Below the pieces are notes generated by a model. It searched no databases. It was not told the origin of the DNA and was given only the letters and a program-made list of their open reading frames with translations. This document shows positions 42,171-50,081 of a DNA stretch of 64,000 nucleotides, piece by piece. Within the stretch, counting starts at the first letter, position 1; each line of letters begins with the position of its first letter. A program made the position numbers and the translations under genes. This DNA comes from Microbacterium album. GTDB taxonomy: Bacteria; Actinomycetota; Actinomycetes; Actinomycetales; Microbacteriaceae. The DNA is taken from assembly GCF_014643695.1 (NCBI RefSeq), contig NZ_BMJY01000002.1, positions 69,676 to 133,675 of the forward strand. Reading direction: 5' to 3'.

Positions 42171-43622
42171 TCAGGCGTGGCGGTCGAGGAACTCGAAGAC
42201 CTCGGAGTCGTCGACGCCGGGGAACGTGCCGCGGGGGAGCGGCGAGAACATGTGGGTGTGGACGCGGGCGCTCGGCCACGCCTTGCCCTTCCAGCGCGCG
42301 AACTGCTCCGCGGGTGCGCGCCGGCAGCAGCTCTCGTCCGGGCAGGTGGAGACGCCCCTGTTGTGCGTCTCGCGGCCGCGCCACCACTTGGCGTCGTCGA
42401 AGGGTACGCCCACCGTGATCGAGAACGCGCCGGTGTCGCGCGAGCCGGTCTGCGTCGAGCACCAGAACGTGCCGACGGGTGTGTCGGTGTACTGGTAGTG
42501 CTCGGTCGTGCGGTTCTGCTGGTCGAATGCGTCGCGCGCGGCGAACTTGCGGCACACGATCTGGCCCTCCACGGCGCCCGTGACGTCCTCCGGCAGCGGA
42601 AGCCCGTCGTTCTCGTACACGCGCTCCACCTGCCCGTTCTCGCCCACGCGCAAGAAGTGGAGCGGCATGCCGAGGTGCACCGTCATCAGGTTGGTCATGC
42701 GCATGGCGGCGGCCTCGTGCGTGACGCCGAAGGCGTCGCGGAAGTCCTCGACGGCGAGGTTGCGGTCCTTCTTCGCCTGCTGCAGGAACGCGACGGCGTT
42801 CGTCTGGGGCACGAGGCAGCACGCGGCGTAGTAGTTGATCTCGAGGCGCTGCTGCAGGAAGTCGGCGTAGGACGTCGGGGGGCGATGGCCGAGCAGGCGG
42901 TGCGCCATCGCCTGCAGCGCCATCGAGCGCAGGCCGTGTCCGCCCGGGATCGAGGCGGGGGGCAGATAGATGCGTCCGTTCTCCAGGTCGGTGATGGAGC
43001 GCGTCGACGACGGCAGGTCGTTGACGTAGATGAGCGAGAACCCGAGCTGCTCGGCCATGATGCTCACCGTGCGGTGCGTGAGCGCGCCCGAACTGTGCCC
43101 CGCGGCGCGCAACTGCTTCTCCGCGAGCTCCTCGATGTCCGGGAGGTAGTTGTTGTGCTCGCGCATCCGCAGGCGCAGCTCCGTGTTGGCCCGTCGCGCC
43201 TCCTCGGGTGTCGCGATGGCCTCGCTCTCGCGGCGCTGCAGCTCGCGATGCAGTCCCAGGATCGACTCGAGCGTCTCGTCGGGCAGAGTCTTGGTCACCT
43301 TGACGGGCGGGATCCCGAGGCTGCGGAACACGGAGCTCGACTGCGCCCGCTCGAGTTCCAGTTCGAGCGCCGCCCGCCGGTTCGGCGGCTCGCCGGAGAT
43401 GAGGTCCGTGACGGACGTGTGCGTGGCCGCCGCGATCGCCTGCAGGAGCGAGAGCTTGGGCTCCCGCTTGCCGTTCTCGATGAGGCTCAGCTGGCTCCCC
43501 GCGACGCCGACGGCGGCCCCGAGCTCGTCGAGTGTGAAGCCCTGCTGGAGCCGGTAGTGGCGGATGCGGTGCCCGAGCGTTTTGAGCTCGATGCTCGTCT
43601 TCAGGTCGTCGCGAGGGGTCAT
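42171..43622 (-). CDS. ramB: RamB-like XRE regulator (acetate/gluconeogenic metabolism)
   Basis: A 483-aa regulator with an N-terminal XRE HTH (residues 17-70: RIRHYRLQQGFTLDELGAAVGVAGSQLSLIENGKREPKLSLLQAIAAA, in part). An IrrE/ImmA-like domain (about 265-330, AMAHRLLGHRPP with EINYYAACCLVP) and the C-terminal short-chain fatty-acid regulator domain with a Cys cluster (CPDESCCRRAP) follow. This is the RamB/PrpR architecture. ATG 43622 has no spaced ribosome site, but TACTAT ends exactly 6 nt upstream (leaderless). It is divergent from pckG, which it may control. Confidence 0.82.
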   Translation of the reverse strand: MTPRDDLKTSIELKTLGHRIRHYRLQQGFTLDELGAAVGVAGSQLSLIENGKREPKLSLLQAIAAATHTSVTDLISGEPPNRRAALELELERAQSSSVFRSLGIPPVKVTKTLPDETLESILGLHRELQRRESEAIATPEEARRANTELRLRMREHNNYLPDIEELAEKQLRAAGHSSGALTHRTVSIMAEQLGFSLIYVNDLPSSTRSITDLENGRIYLPPASIPGGHGLRSMALQAMAHRLLGHRPPTSYADFLQQRLEINYYAACCLVPQTNAVAFLQQAKKDRNLAVEDFRDAFGVTHEAAAMRMTNLMTVHLGMPLHFLRVGENGQVERVYENDGLPLPEDVTGAVEGQIVCRKFAARDAFDQQNRTTEHYQYTDTPVGTFWCSTQTGSRDTGAFSITVGVPFDDAKWWRGRETHNRGVSTCPDESCCRRAPAEQFARWKGKAWPSARVHTHMFSPLPRGTFPGVDDSEVFEFLDRHA

Positions 43623-43631
43623 TCCTTGATA

Positions 43632-43675
43632 GTACCGAAAGAATCCCGTTTCTTTTGCGTGCTCGGTGCCGAAAA
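43632..43675. promoter_or_regulatory. divergent regulator/pckG region with direct repeats
   Basis: GTACCGAAAG (43632-43641) and GTGCCGAAAA (43666-43675) are direct repeats 34 bp apart. The first overlaps the leaderless -10 box of the RamB-like gene (minus-strand TACTAT, 6 nt before its ATG). They are candidate sites for the regulator, for autocontrol and pckG control. Confidence 0.45.
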
Positions 43676-43736
43676 GGGGCGCGGAGGCGAGCGATCCTGG
43701 AGAAGTCCCACCGCACCTCCCGGATAAGGAAAACGG

Positions 43737-45596
43737 ATGGCCATCATCGAGACACCCACCTCCCGTGCCGCGTCCAACCCGCTGGAAGCGTTCGGCGCCC
43801 AGCCCCGGTTCGACGGACCCGGGATGGCGGCGCTCGTGGCCTGGGTCGAGGAGATCGCGGAGCTGACGCAGCCGGACCGGATCCACTGGGTGGACGGCTC
43901 CGAGGCCGAGAACGCCGCGCTGCTGGAGCAGATGGTGTCCGACGGCACGCTCATCAAGCTGAACGATGAGAAGCGCCCCGGGTCGTACCTCGCGCGGTCG
44001 CACCCCAGCGATGTCGCGCGGCTCGAGTCGCGTACGTTCATCTGCTCGGAGAAGCAGGAGGACGCCGGCCCCACGAACAACTGGGCCGCGCCCGCCGAGA
44101 TGCGCGCCACGCTCCAGCCCCTGTTCGAGGGATCGATGCGCGGGCGCACGATGTTCGTCGTCCCGTTCTCGATGGGCAAGGTCGGCGGACCGATCTCCCA
44201 GCTCGGCGTGCAGCTGACCGACAGTCCCTACGCCGTCGCGTCGATCGAGGTCATGACCCGCGTCGGAACCGAGGTGACCAGGCTCATCGCGGAGGGCGCC
44301 CCCTGGGTGCGCACGGTCCACACGGTGGGCGCGCCGCTCGAGCCCGGTGAGGTGGACGTCGCGTGGCCGTGCAACGAGGAGAAGTACATCGTCCACTACC
44401 CCGACACGCTCGAGGTGTGGTCGTTCGGCTCCGGCTACGGAGGCAACGCGATCCTGGCGAAGAAGTGCTACGCCCTGCGCATCGCCTCCGTACTGGGCCG
44501 CGACAACGGCTGGATGGCCGAGCACATGCTGCTCATCCGCGTCATCGACCCGGAAGGCAAGGCCTACCACGTCGCGGCTGCGTTCCCGTCCGCCTGCGGC
44601 AAGACGAACCTCGCGATGCTGCGTCCCACGATCCCCGGCTGGCGCGTCGAGACGCTCGGGGACGACATCACCTGGATCCGCCCCGGCGAGGACGGCCGCC
44701 TCTACGCGATCAACCCCGAGGCCGGGTTCTTCGGCGTCGCGCCGGGGACGGGCGAGTCGACCAACGTCACGGCCGTCGAGACGCTGTGGGGCAACGTGCT
44801 GTTCACGAACGTCGCGCTCACGGACGACGGCGACGTGTGGTGGGAGGGGCTGACCGACGAGGCGCCCGCGCACCTCATCGACTGGCAGGGCGAGGACTGG
44901 ACGCCCGACTCGGGCCGTCCGGCCGCGCACCCCAACTCGCGCTTCACGGTGTCGGCGGCTCAGGCGCCGTCGATCTCCGACGACTGGGAAGAGGCGGTCC
45001 CGCTCGACGTCATCCTCTTCGGCGGGCGTCGCGCCACCAACGTCCCGCTCGTGGTCGAGTCGTTCGACTGGCAGCACGGGGTGTTCCTCGGCTCGACGAT
45101 CTCGTCCGAGCGCACCGCCGCTGCCGAGGGTACGGTGGGCGAGCTGCGGCGCGACCCGTTCGCCATGATGCCCTTCTGCGGCTACAACATGGCCGACTAC
45201 TTCGCGCACTGGCTCGAGATGGGCCAGAAGGCCGAGAAGCTGCCGGCCATCTACCAGGTGAACTGGTTCCGCAAGGGATCCGACGGCCGCTTCCTGTGGC
45301 CCGGCTTCGGCGAGAACTCGCGCGTGCTCGACTGGATCATCCGTCGCCTGCAGGGCGAGGCGGACGCCGTCGAGACGCCGATCGGGCGCATCCCCGCCGC
45401 CGGCTCGCTGAACCTCGACGGCATCGACGTGCCGGAGTCCGACCTGGACGAGCTGTTCTCGATCGACGCCGACTCCTGGCTCGCGGAGGCCGACCTCACG
45501 GAGGAGTTCTACGCGATCTTCGGCGACAGGATCCCGGCGGATCTGCGCGCGCAGCTCGAGGCGCTGCGCACCCGCCTCACGACCGCGAAGGGCTGA
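43737..45596 (+). CDS. pckG: phosphoenolpyruvate carboxykinase (GTP)
   Basis: A 619-aa gluconeogenic enzyme: oxaloacetate + GTP to PEP + GDP + CO2. The GTP-type signatures are [56 protein letters not shown], the P-loop/Cys loop [15 protein letters not shown] (about 280-294) and [15 protein letters not shown]. Full length for the family. AAGGAAA precedes ATG 43737. A terminator follows. Confidence 0.97.
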   Translation: MAIIETPTSRAASNPLEAFGAQPRFDGPGMAALVAWVEEIAELTQPDRIHWVDGSEAENAALLEQMVSDGTLIKLNDEKRPGSYLARSHPSDVARLESRTFICSEKQEDAGPTNNWAAPAEMRATLQPLFEGSMRGRTMFVVPFSMGKVGGPISQLGVQLTDSPYAVASIEVMTRVGTEVTRLIAEGAPWVRTVHTVGAPLEPGEVDVAWPCNEEKYIVHYPDTLEVWSFGSGYGGNAILAKKCYALRIASVLGRDNGWMAEHMLLIRVIDPEGKAYHVAAAFPSACGKTNLAMLRPTIPGWRVETLGDDITWIRPGEDGRLYAINPEAGFFGVAPGTGESTNVTAVETLWGNVLFTNVALTDDGDVWWEGLTDEAPAHLIDWQGEDWTPDSGRPAAHPNSRFTVSAAQAPSISDDWEEAVPLDVILFGGRRATNVPLVVESFDWQHGVFLGSTISSERTAAAEGTVGELRRDPFAMMPFCGYNMADYFAHWLEMGQKAEKLPAIYQVNWFRKGSDGRFLWPGFGENSRVLDWIIRRLQGEADAVETPIGRIPAAGSLNLDGIDVPESDLDELFSIDADSWLAEADLTEEFYAIFGDRIPADLRAQLEALRTRLTTAKG

Positions 45597-45654
45597 CCGC
45601 ACTCAGACCCTTCGCCGCGGATGCCCGGAACCGCACACCGGACAGACGCGCAAC

Positions 45655-45697
45655 AGAACGACCCGCCCTCTCTTCCGATCCGGGGCGGGTCGTTCTT
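45655..45697. terminator. bidirectional terminator of pckG and ABC exporter
   Basis: AGAACGACCCGCCC (45655-45668) pairs perfectly with GGGCGGGTCGTTCT (45683-45696), with T at 45697. It lies between convergent genes. Confidence 0.85.
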
Positions 45698-45726
45698 CAT
45701 CCCGGCGCCCGGCGCCCCCCGCACGC

Positions 45727-47604
45727 TCACACCAGCAGCTGGTGGCGTGCCAGGTCCCGGTACAGCGGCACCGACTGGACCAGTTCGCTGTGGGTGCCCT
45801 GGCCCACGACCTCGCCGCGGTCCAGCACGATGATCCGGTCGCTGTCGACCACCGTGGACAGGCGGTGGGCGATGACGAGGAGGGTGCGCCCCTGCGCCAC
45901 GGCGTCGATCGCGTCGCGCATCAACTGCTCGTTGAGGCCGTCGAGCGACGAGGTCGACTCGTCCAGCAGCAGGATCGGCGGGGCCGTCAGGAGCGCGCGG
46001 GCGATCGCGAGCCGCTGACGCTCTCCGCCCGACAGCATCACGCCGTCCTCGCCCACGGGGGAGTCGATCCCGAGCGGGCTGCGGTCGATCACGCCGCCGA
46101 GATTGACGGCGCGCAGCACGCGCTCGCAGTCGGCGTCCGAGGCATCGGGCGCGGCCAGGCGCAGGTTGTCCGCGATCGTCCCGGCGAGAGTCGGGGCATC
46201 CTGCTCCACGTATCCGAAGCGCGCCCGCAGCTCCTCGCGCGGCAGCTCGCGGATGTCCTGGCCGTCCAGCTCGATGCGCCCCGCGGTCGGATCGTAGAAG
46301 CGCTCGATGAGCGCCAGGATCGTGGACTTGCCTGCGCCGCTCGGCCCCACGAGGGCGACGCGCGCACCCCGCGGCACCTCGAACGTCACGCCGCGCAGCA
46401 CGTCGTCCTCGCGCGCCTCGGCCGCCTCCGCGAGCGTCGGCACGTGCTCCTCCTGCGCTTCCTTGACCGCCTGGCGCCGCGCGGCGACCACGGCCTCGGG
46501 GTAGCGGAAGCGGACGTCGCGGAACGCGATCGCCGGGGCGCCGGGGACGGGGACCGGGCGCGTGCTCGGCGCGTCGTCGGCGGCTTCCGTCGGGAGGTCG
46601 AGGACCTCCTGGATGCGGCCGAGCGCGCCGAGCGCCTGACCCACGCTTGTCATCGCGCCGAACGCCGATGCGAGCGGCATGACCATGAGGAAGAGGAACA
46701 TCACGAAGGTGACGAGCTCGGCGATCGTCACGGCCCCGGAGGCCACGCGCATGCCGCCGACGCCCAGGACGACGAGCATCGACGCCTGCAATGCGATGCC
46801 GGCGATCGGCACGACGAGCGCGGAGGCCTTCGCGACGCGGACTCCCGCCGCGTAGGCCTGGGAGGCCTTCTCCGTGACCGCCCGCTCCTCGCGCTCCGTC
46901 GCGCCCGAGGCGCGCACGGTGCGGATGGCCCCGATGGCCCGCTCGATGCCGCTCGTGAGCTCGCCGACGCTCTCCTGCTGCGCACTCGTCGCGCGGCGGA
47001 TCCGCCCGCTCAGCGAGGCGACCGCCACGACGCTCACGCCGAGGACGCCCACGATGCTGAGCAGCATGATCGGGTCGATCACGAGCATCGCGATGAGGGC
47101 GCCCACGAACAGCAGCACGTTGCCGACGCTGTCGGCGAGCCCCTGCGTCAGCACTGCGTAGAGCATCGTGGTGTCCGTGCCGACGCGGGAGACGAGGTCG
47201 CCCGTGCGCCGCGCATCGAACTCGCGGATGGGCAGGTGCAGCAGCCGCGCGATCAGCTGGCGCCGGCTCGAGAGCACGACCGCGGTGCCCGTGCGCTGCA
47301 GCAGGTAGTGCTGGTAGGCGCCCACGGCCGAGGAGACGAGGACGAACAGGACGAGTCCTCCGACGAGCACGCCCAGGGGCTGCTCCGCCTGGACGCGGGC
47401 GATCACCTCGCCGATGAGCAGCGGTTGGACGAGCGTCGTGGCGGCGGCGATGACGCTGAGCACCGAGACCACGACGAGCACGCGCTTGTGCTCGAACAGG
47501 AACGGCAGCAGCTGGCGGAACGTGGCGCGAGGGCCGCCGTCGTCCTGCGCTCGTGCGAACGGGTTGCGTCGGCCGCGGACGGGGCGCGCGGATGCCTCGG
47601 ACAT
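45727..47604 (-). CDS. ABC exporter, fused TMD-NBD (multidrug/lipid type)
   Basis: A 625-aa half-transporter that would dimerise. Membrane domain at about 25-330 (LLPFLFEHKRVLVVVSVLSVIAAATTLVQPLLIG, EFDARRTGDLVSRVGTDTTML). ATPase domain at about 370-620 with Walker A GPSGAGKST, signature LSGGERQRLAIARALL, Walker B ILLLDESTSSLD and H-loop VIAHRLSTV. A charged insert (RRQAVKEAQEEHVPTLAEAAEARED) interrupts the start of the NBD, which is unusual. ATG 47604 follows GGAAGTGAG; GTG 47616, overlapping the HTH stop as GTGA, is the alternative. Coupled to the upstream 68-aa HTH gene. Confidence 0.88.
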   Translation of the reverse strand: MSEASARPVRGRRNPFARAQDDGGPRATFRQLLPFLFEHKRVLVVVSVLSVIAAATTLVQPLLIGEVIARVQAEQPLGVLVGGLVLFVLVSSAVGAYQHYLLQRTGTAVVLSSRRQLIARLLHLPIREFDARRTGDLVSRVGTDTTMLYAVLTQGLADSVGNVLLFVGALIAMLVIDPIMLLSIVGVLGVSVVAVASLSGRIRRATSAQQESVGELTSGIERAIGAIRTVRASGATEREERAVTEKASQAYAAGVRVAKASALVVPIAGIALQASMLVVLGVGGMRVASGAVTIAELVTFVMFLFLMVMPLASAFGAMTSVGQALGALGRIQEVLDLPTEAADDAPSTRPVPVPGAPAIAFRDVRFRYPEAVVAARRQAVKEAQEEHVPTLAEAAEAREDDVLRGVTFEVPRGARVALVGPSGAGKSTILALIERFYDPTAGRIELDGQDIRELPREELRARFGYVEQDAPTLAGTIADNLRLAAPDASDADCERVLRAVNLGGVIDRSPLGIDSPVGEDGVMLSGGERQRLAIARALLTAPPILLLDESTSSLDGLNEQLMRDAIDAVAQGRTLLVIAHRLSTVVDSDRIIVLDRGEVVGQGTHSELVQSVPLYRDLARHQLLV

Positions 47605-47612
47605 GTCGTGAC

Positions 47613-47819
47613 TCACTTCCGGCCGAACTTCTTGTGGGCTGCCTGCTTCGTGATGCCGAGCGCCGTCGCGATCGCCTCCCACGAGTGGCCCTGCATGCGG
47701 GCGCGCCGCACGAGCGCCTCCTCCTCGCGGGTCAGCGCGCGGCGGCGCTCGGCGATCGCGAACAGCGCCGGGATCGGCTCCTCCGGGTCAGGAGTGGCCG
47801 TGGTCGTCGTCTCGCGCAT
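47613..47819 (-). CDS. 68-aa HTH protein, probable autoregulator
   Basis: A 68-aa protein. After an acidic/Pro N-terminus (1-20) comes AERRRALTREEEALVRRARMQGHSWEAIATALGITKQAAHKKFGRK, a compact helix-turn-helix with the recognition helix at the very C-terminus. It has no ligand domain. The ATG sits inside a perfect 17-bp inverted repeat, 6 nt after a TACGGT -10 box, so the mRNA is leaderless and the protein is the obvious candidate to bind its own start region. The stop lies between the two possible starts of the ABC exporter gene. Confidence 0.7.
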   Translation of the reverse strand: MRETTTTATPDPEEPIPALFAIAERRRALTREEEALVRRARMQGHSWEAIATALGITKQAAHKKFGRK

Positions 47820-47854
47820 GCGTCAACCGTAGTTGACGCATGCGCGAGGATCAA
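47811..47854 (-). promoter_or_regulatory. perfect palindromic operator/promoter of HTH-ABC operon
   Basis: CTCGCGCATGCGTCAAC (47811-47827) and its exact reverse complement (47832-47848) are separated by CGTA. On the minus strand the -35 TTGATC (47854-47849) and -10 TACGGT (47831-47826) are 17 bp apart; the right arm fills the spacer exactly, and the left arm covers the start codon. A dimer bound here would block initiation completely. Confidence 0.75.
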
Positions 47855-47930
47855 GTCGGCGCGCGGGGCGTCGCTGGCGAGAGGCGGCGACGCCGTGAGA
47901 GGCTCGTGACACCCCCCGAGAGAGACGACG

Positions 47931-48899
47931 ATGCCCTCTTCCGACCCATCCTCCGGCCTGCCCGCAGACGCCTGGGCGCTGCTCGCCCGCCACGCCCGCA
48001 TGTTCGTGCCCGAGGTGATCGGCGCGCAGCGCGAGTTGTTCGCCGGGTTGCTCCGCCGGTCGCCCGACGGCGTCGTGCCGGCCCCGCACATCCGCCGGGA
48101 CATCGCCTATGGCGCCCACGAGCGCCACCGACTGGACCTCCACTCCGCATCGCCCTTCCCGGAACCCGGGGGAGGCGCGGGGCGACCCGTCGTGCTGTTC
48201 GTGCACGGCGGTGGCTTCGTCGGCGGCGACAAGCGCGATCCCGAGCTGCCCTTCTTCGACAACGTGGGCGGGTGGGCCGCCGACCGGGGCTTCCTGGGCG
48301 TCACCATGACGTATCGCCGTGCGCCCGAGCATCGCTGGCCCGCCGGTGCCGAGGACGTCGCGGCGGCGTTGGGATGGCTGCGCGCGAACGTCGCCGAGCA
48401 CGGCGGAGACCCGGACCGCATCGTGCTGTTCGGTCACTCCGCCGGCGCCGCGCACGTTGCCGGCCTCCTGGCGGGCCACGCCGGCGGGGCGCCGGCCGGC
48501 GCGCGGGGAGTGGCCGCGGCGATCCTGCAGTCGGGCATCTATGACCCCGCGAGCGCCGACGGCGAGCTGGCCGGCATGGTCGACGTCTACTACGGAGACG
48601 AGGGGCAGCGCCGCGAGCGCTCGGCGGCCCCGGGCCTGGCGGGCACGACCGTGCCGCTGTTCGTCGGTGTCGCCCAGCACGACCCGACCGCGTTCCATCG
48701 CCAGGCCGGCCTCGCGATCGCCGCGATCCTGGCGGGGCGGGGCGAGCTGCCCGCCGTGCACCTGGCGTCGGGGCACAGCCACTTCTCGCCGGTGCTGGGC
48801 CTGGGCACCGGCGACGCCTATGGCGTCGTCCTGGAGGGCTTCATCCACCGGACGCTCGAGCAGCACTCGGGCGCCCACGAGGAAGGACACAGCGCATGA
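47931..48899 (+). CDS. alpha/beta hydrolase, HSL/BD-FAE-like esterase
   Basis: A 322-aa carboxylesterase-type hydrolase. The oxyanion motif is VVLFVHGGGFVGGDKR (about 84-99), followed by MTYRRAPEHRWPAGAEDVAAALGWLR, the nucleophile GHSAGAAH (about 165-172) and the His in ASGHSHFSP (about 284). The HGGG motif places it in the hormone-sensitive-lipase group. It is translationally coupled (ATGA) to the LLM flavin oxidoreductase gene that follows; together they may process an ester whose product is then oxidised. Confidence 0.85.
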   Translation: MPSSDPSSGLPADAWALLARHARMFVPEVIGAQRELFAGLLRRSPDGVVPAPHIRRDIAYGAHERHRLDLHSASPFPEPGGGAGRPVVLFVHGGGFVGGDKRDPELPFFDNVGGWAADRGFLGVTMTYRRAPEHRWPAGAEDVAAALGWLRANVAEHGGDPDRIVLFGHSAGAAHVAGLLAGHAGGAPAGARGVAAAILQSGIYDPASADGELAGMVDVYYGDEGQRRERSAAPGLAGTTVPLFVGVAQHDPTAFHRQAGLAIAAILAGRGELPAVHLASGHSHFSPVLGLGTGDAYGVVLEGFIHRTLEQHSGAHEEGHSA

Positions 48900-49963
48900 G
48901 CGAGCACGCGAGCGACGGGGCTGGGACCGTCGAGTTCGGGGTCTTCGACTGGATGGACGCGGCGCCAGGGCGCGACACGGCCCGCGTGTACGAGGAGCGC
49001 CTCGCCCTCGCGCGGCGCGCGGACGTGCGGGGCATCGGCCGTTACCACGTCGCCGAGCACCACGGCACGCCGCTGGGGCTGGTGTCCTCGCCCGCCGTGT
49101 GGCTTGCCGCGGTCGCCCGCGAGACCGAGCGGATCCGGCTCGTGCCGACGACGTTCATCGTGCCGTTCTACGACCCGCTGCGGCTCGTGCAGGAGATCGG
49201 GATGCTCGACCAGCTCTCGGGCGGGCGCCTCGAACTGGGGGTCGGCAAGGGCTCCTCTCCCATCGAGGCCGCCATGTTCGGGTGGGACCGGGAGGAGGTC
49301 GCCGAACGCTACGCCGCTGCGGCGCCCGCCATCATGGCCGCGCTCGAGACGGGCGTGTTCACACCGCCCGGTGGCGGCGCGGACGTGGAGCTGTTCATCC
49401 GCCCGCGTCGGGTGCCGCCGTTCTGGTATCCCACGAGCAACCCGGCGTCGATCGCGCAGGCCGCCGCGCGCGGGCAGCACACGATCTTCGGCTTCGCGTT
49501 CCGCTCGCCCTCGCTCGCGGTCATCCGCGAGCACCGCGACGTGTACTTCGCCGAGCGCGAGCGGGTCGAGCGCGACCTCGGAGTCGCGGACGGGGCGCCG
49601 CGCTTCGGCATCCTGCGGCATGTGCTGGTCGCCGAGACCGACGCGGAGGCGTTCGCGCTCGCCGAGGCCGCCTTCGCCGAGCACTACGCGAGCTTCGCGC
49701 ACCTGTGGCGCCGCGCCGGCGCGGCCGGCTACGACGAGACGCCCGACCTGCGCGACCTCGTCGACCGGCACCTGATGTTCGTCGGTTCCGCCGAGTCCGT
49801 GCGCGATCAGGTCGTGCACGCCGTCGAGGAGACGGGCGTGAACTACCTGGCCGGCGCGTTCGCGTGGGGAGGTCTGCCCGCCGAGCATGCGCTGCGCTCG
49901 CTCGACCTCTTCGCCGATCACGTGATCCCCGCCGTCGGCGGCCGGGCGCCCGCCGGCGCCTGA
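48896..49963 (+). CDS. LLM class flavin-dependent oxidoreductase
   Basis: A 355-aa luciferase-like TIM-barrel enzyme that uses FMNH2 or F420. Visible landmarks are FGVFDWMDAAPGR (N-terminal strand), HVAEHHGTPLGLVSSPAVWLAAVARETERIRLVPTTFIVPFYDPLRLVQEIGMLDQLSGGRLELGVGKG and MFVGSAESVRDQV near the C-terminus. It overlaps the esterase gene by 4 nt. The exact substrate and cofactor cannot be told. Confidence 0.88.
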   Translation: MSEHASDGAGTVEFGVFDWMDAAPGRDTARVYEERLALARRADVRGIGRYHVAEHHGTPLGLVSSPAVWLAAVARETERIRLVPTTFIVPFYDPLRLVQEIGMLDQLSGGRLELGVGKGSSPIEAAMFGWDREEVAERYAAAAPAIMAALETGVFTPPGGGADVELFIRPRRVPPFWYPTSNPASIAQAAARGQHTIFGFAFRSPSLAVIREHRDVYFAERERVERDLGVADGAPRFGILRHVLVAETDAEAFALAEAAFAEHYASFAHLWRRAGAAGYDETPDLRDLVDRHLMFVGSAESVRDQVVHAVEETGVNYLAGAFAWGGLPAEHALRSLDLFADHVIPAVGGRAPAGA

Positions 49964-50011
49964 CGCGCCTCCGCCCGCCTCCGCCCGCCGGGAATCCGCT
50001 CGCGCGCCGAA

Positions 50012-50070
50012 AATACGACTCCGCGCCGAGAATGCGGCGGTTACACGCATTCTCGGCGCGGAGACGTATT
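50012..50070. terminator. 25-bp stem hairpin between convergent genes
   Basis: Arms 50012-50036 and 50046-50070 are inverted copies matching at 24 of 25 positions (core CTCCGCGCCGAGAATGCG) around a 9-nt loop. It probably terminates both the LLM oxidoreductase and the aldehyde dehydrogenase transcripts. The length and AT-containing ends are more elaborate than usual terminators, and it may be a dispersed repeat. Confidence 0.75.
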
Positions 50071-50081
50071 GTCGCGGAGGC

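Noticed and set aside
42171..45602. A 1143-codon minus-strand frame extending the RamB-like gene across pckG
   Set aside because: The first 660 codons are antisense to PEP carboxykinase; the HTH starts right after ATG 43622, which has a leaderless promoter.
47840..48544. Plus-strand ORF starting with MRED inside the palindrome
   Set aside because: Its ATG is only the mirror image of the HTH gene's start; the frame overlaps the esterase gene in another frame and has no domain.
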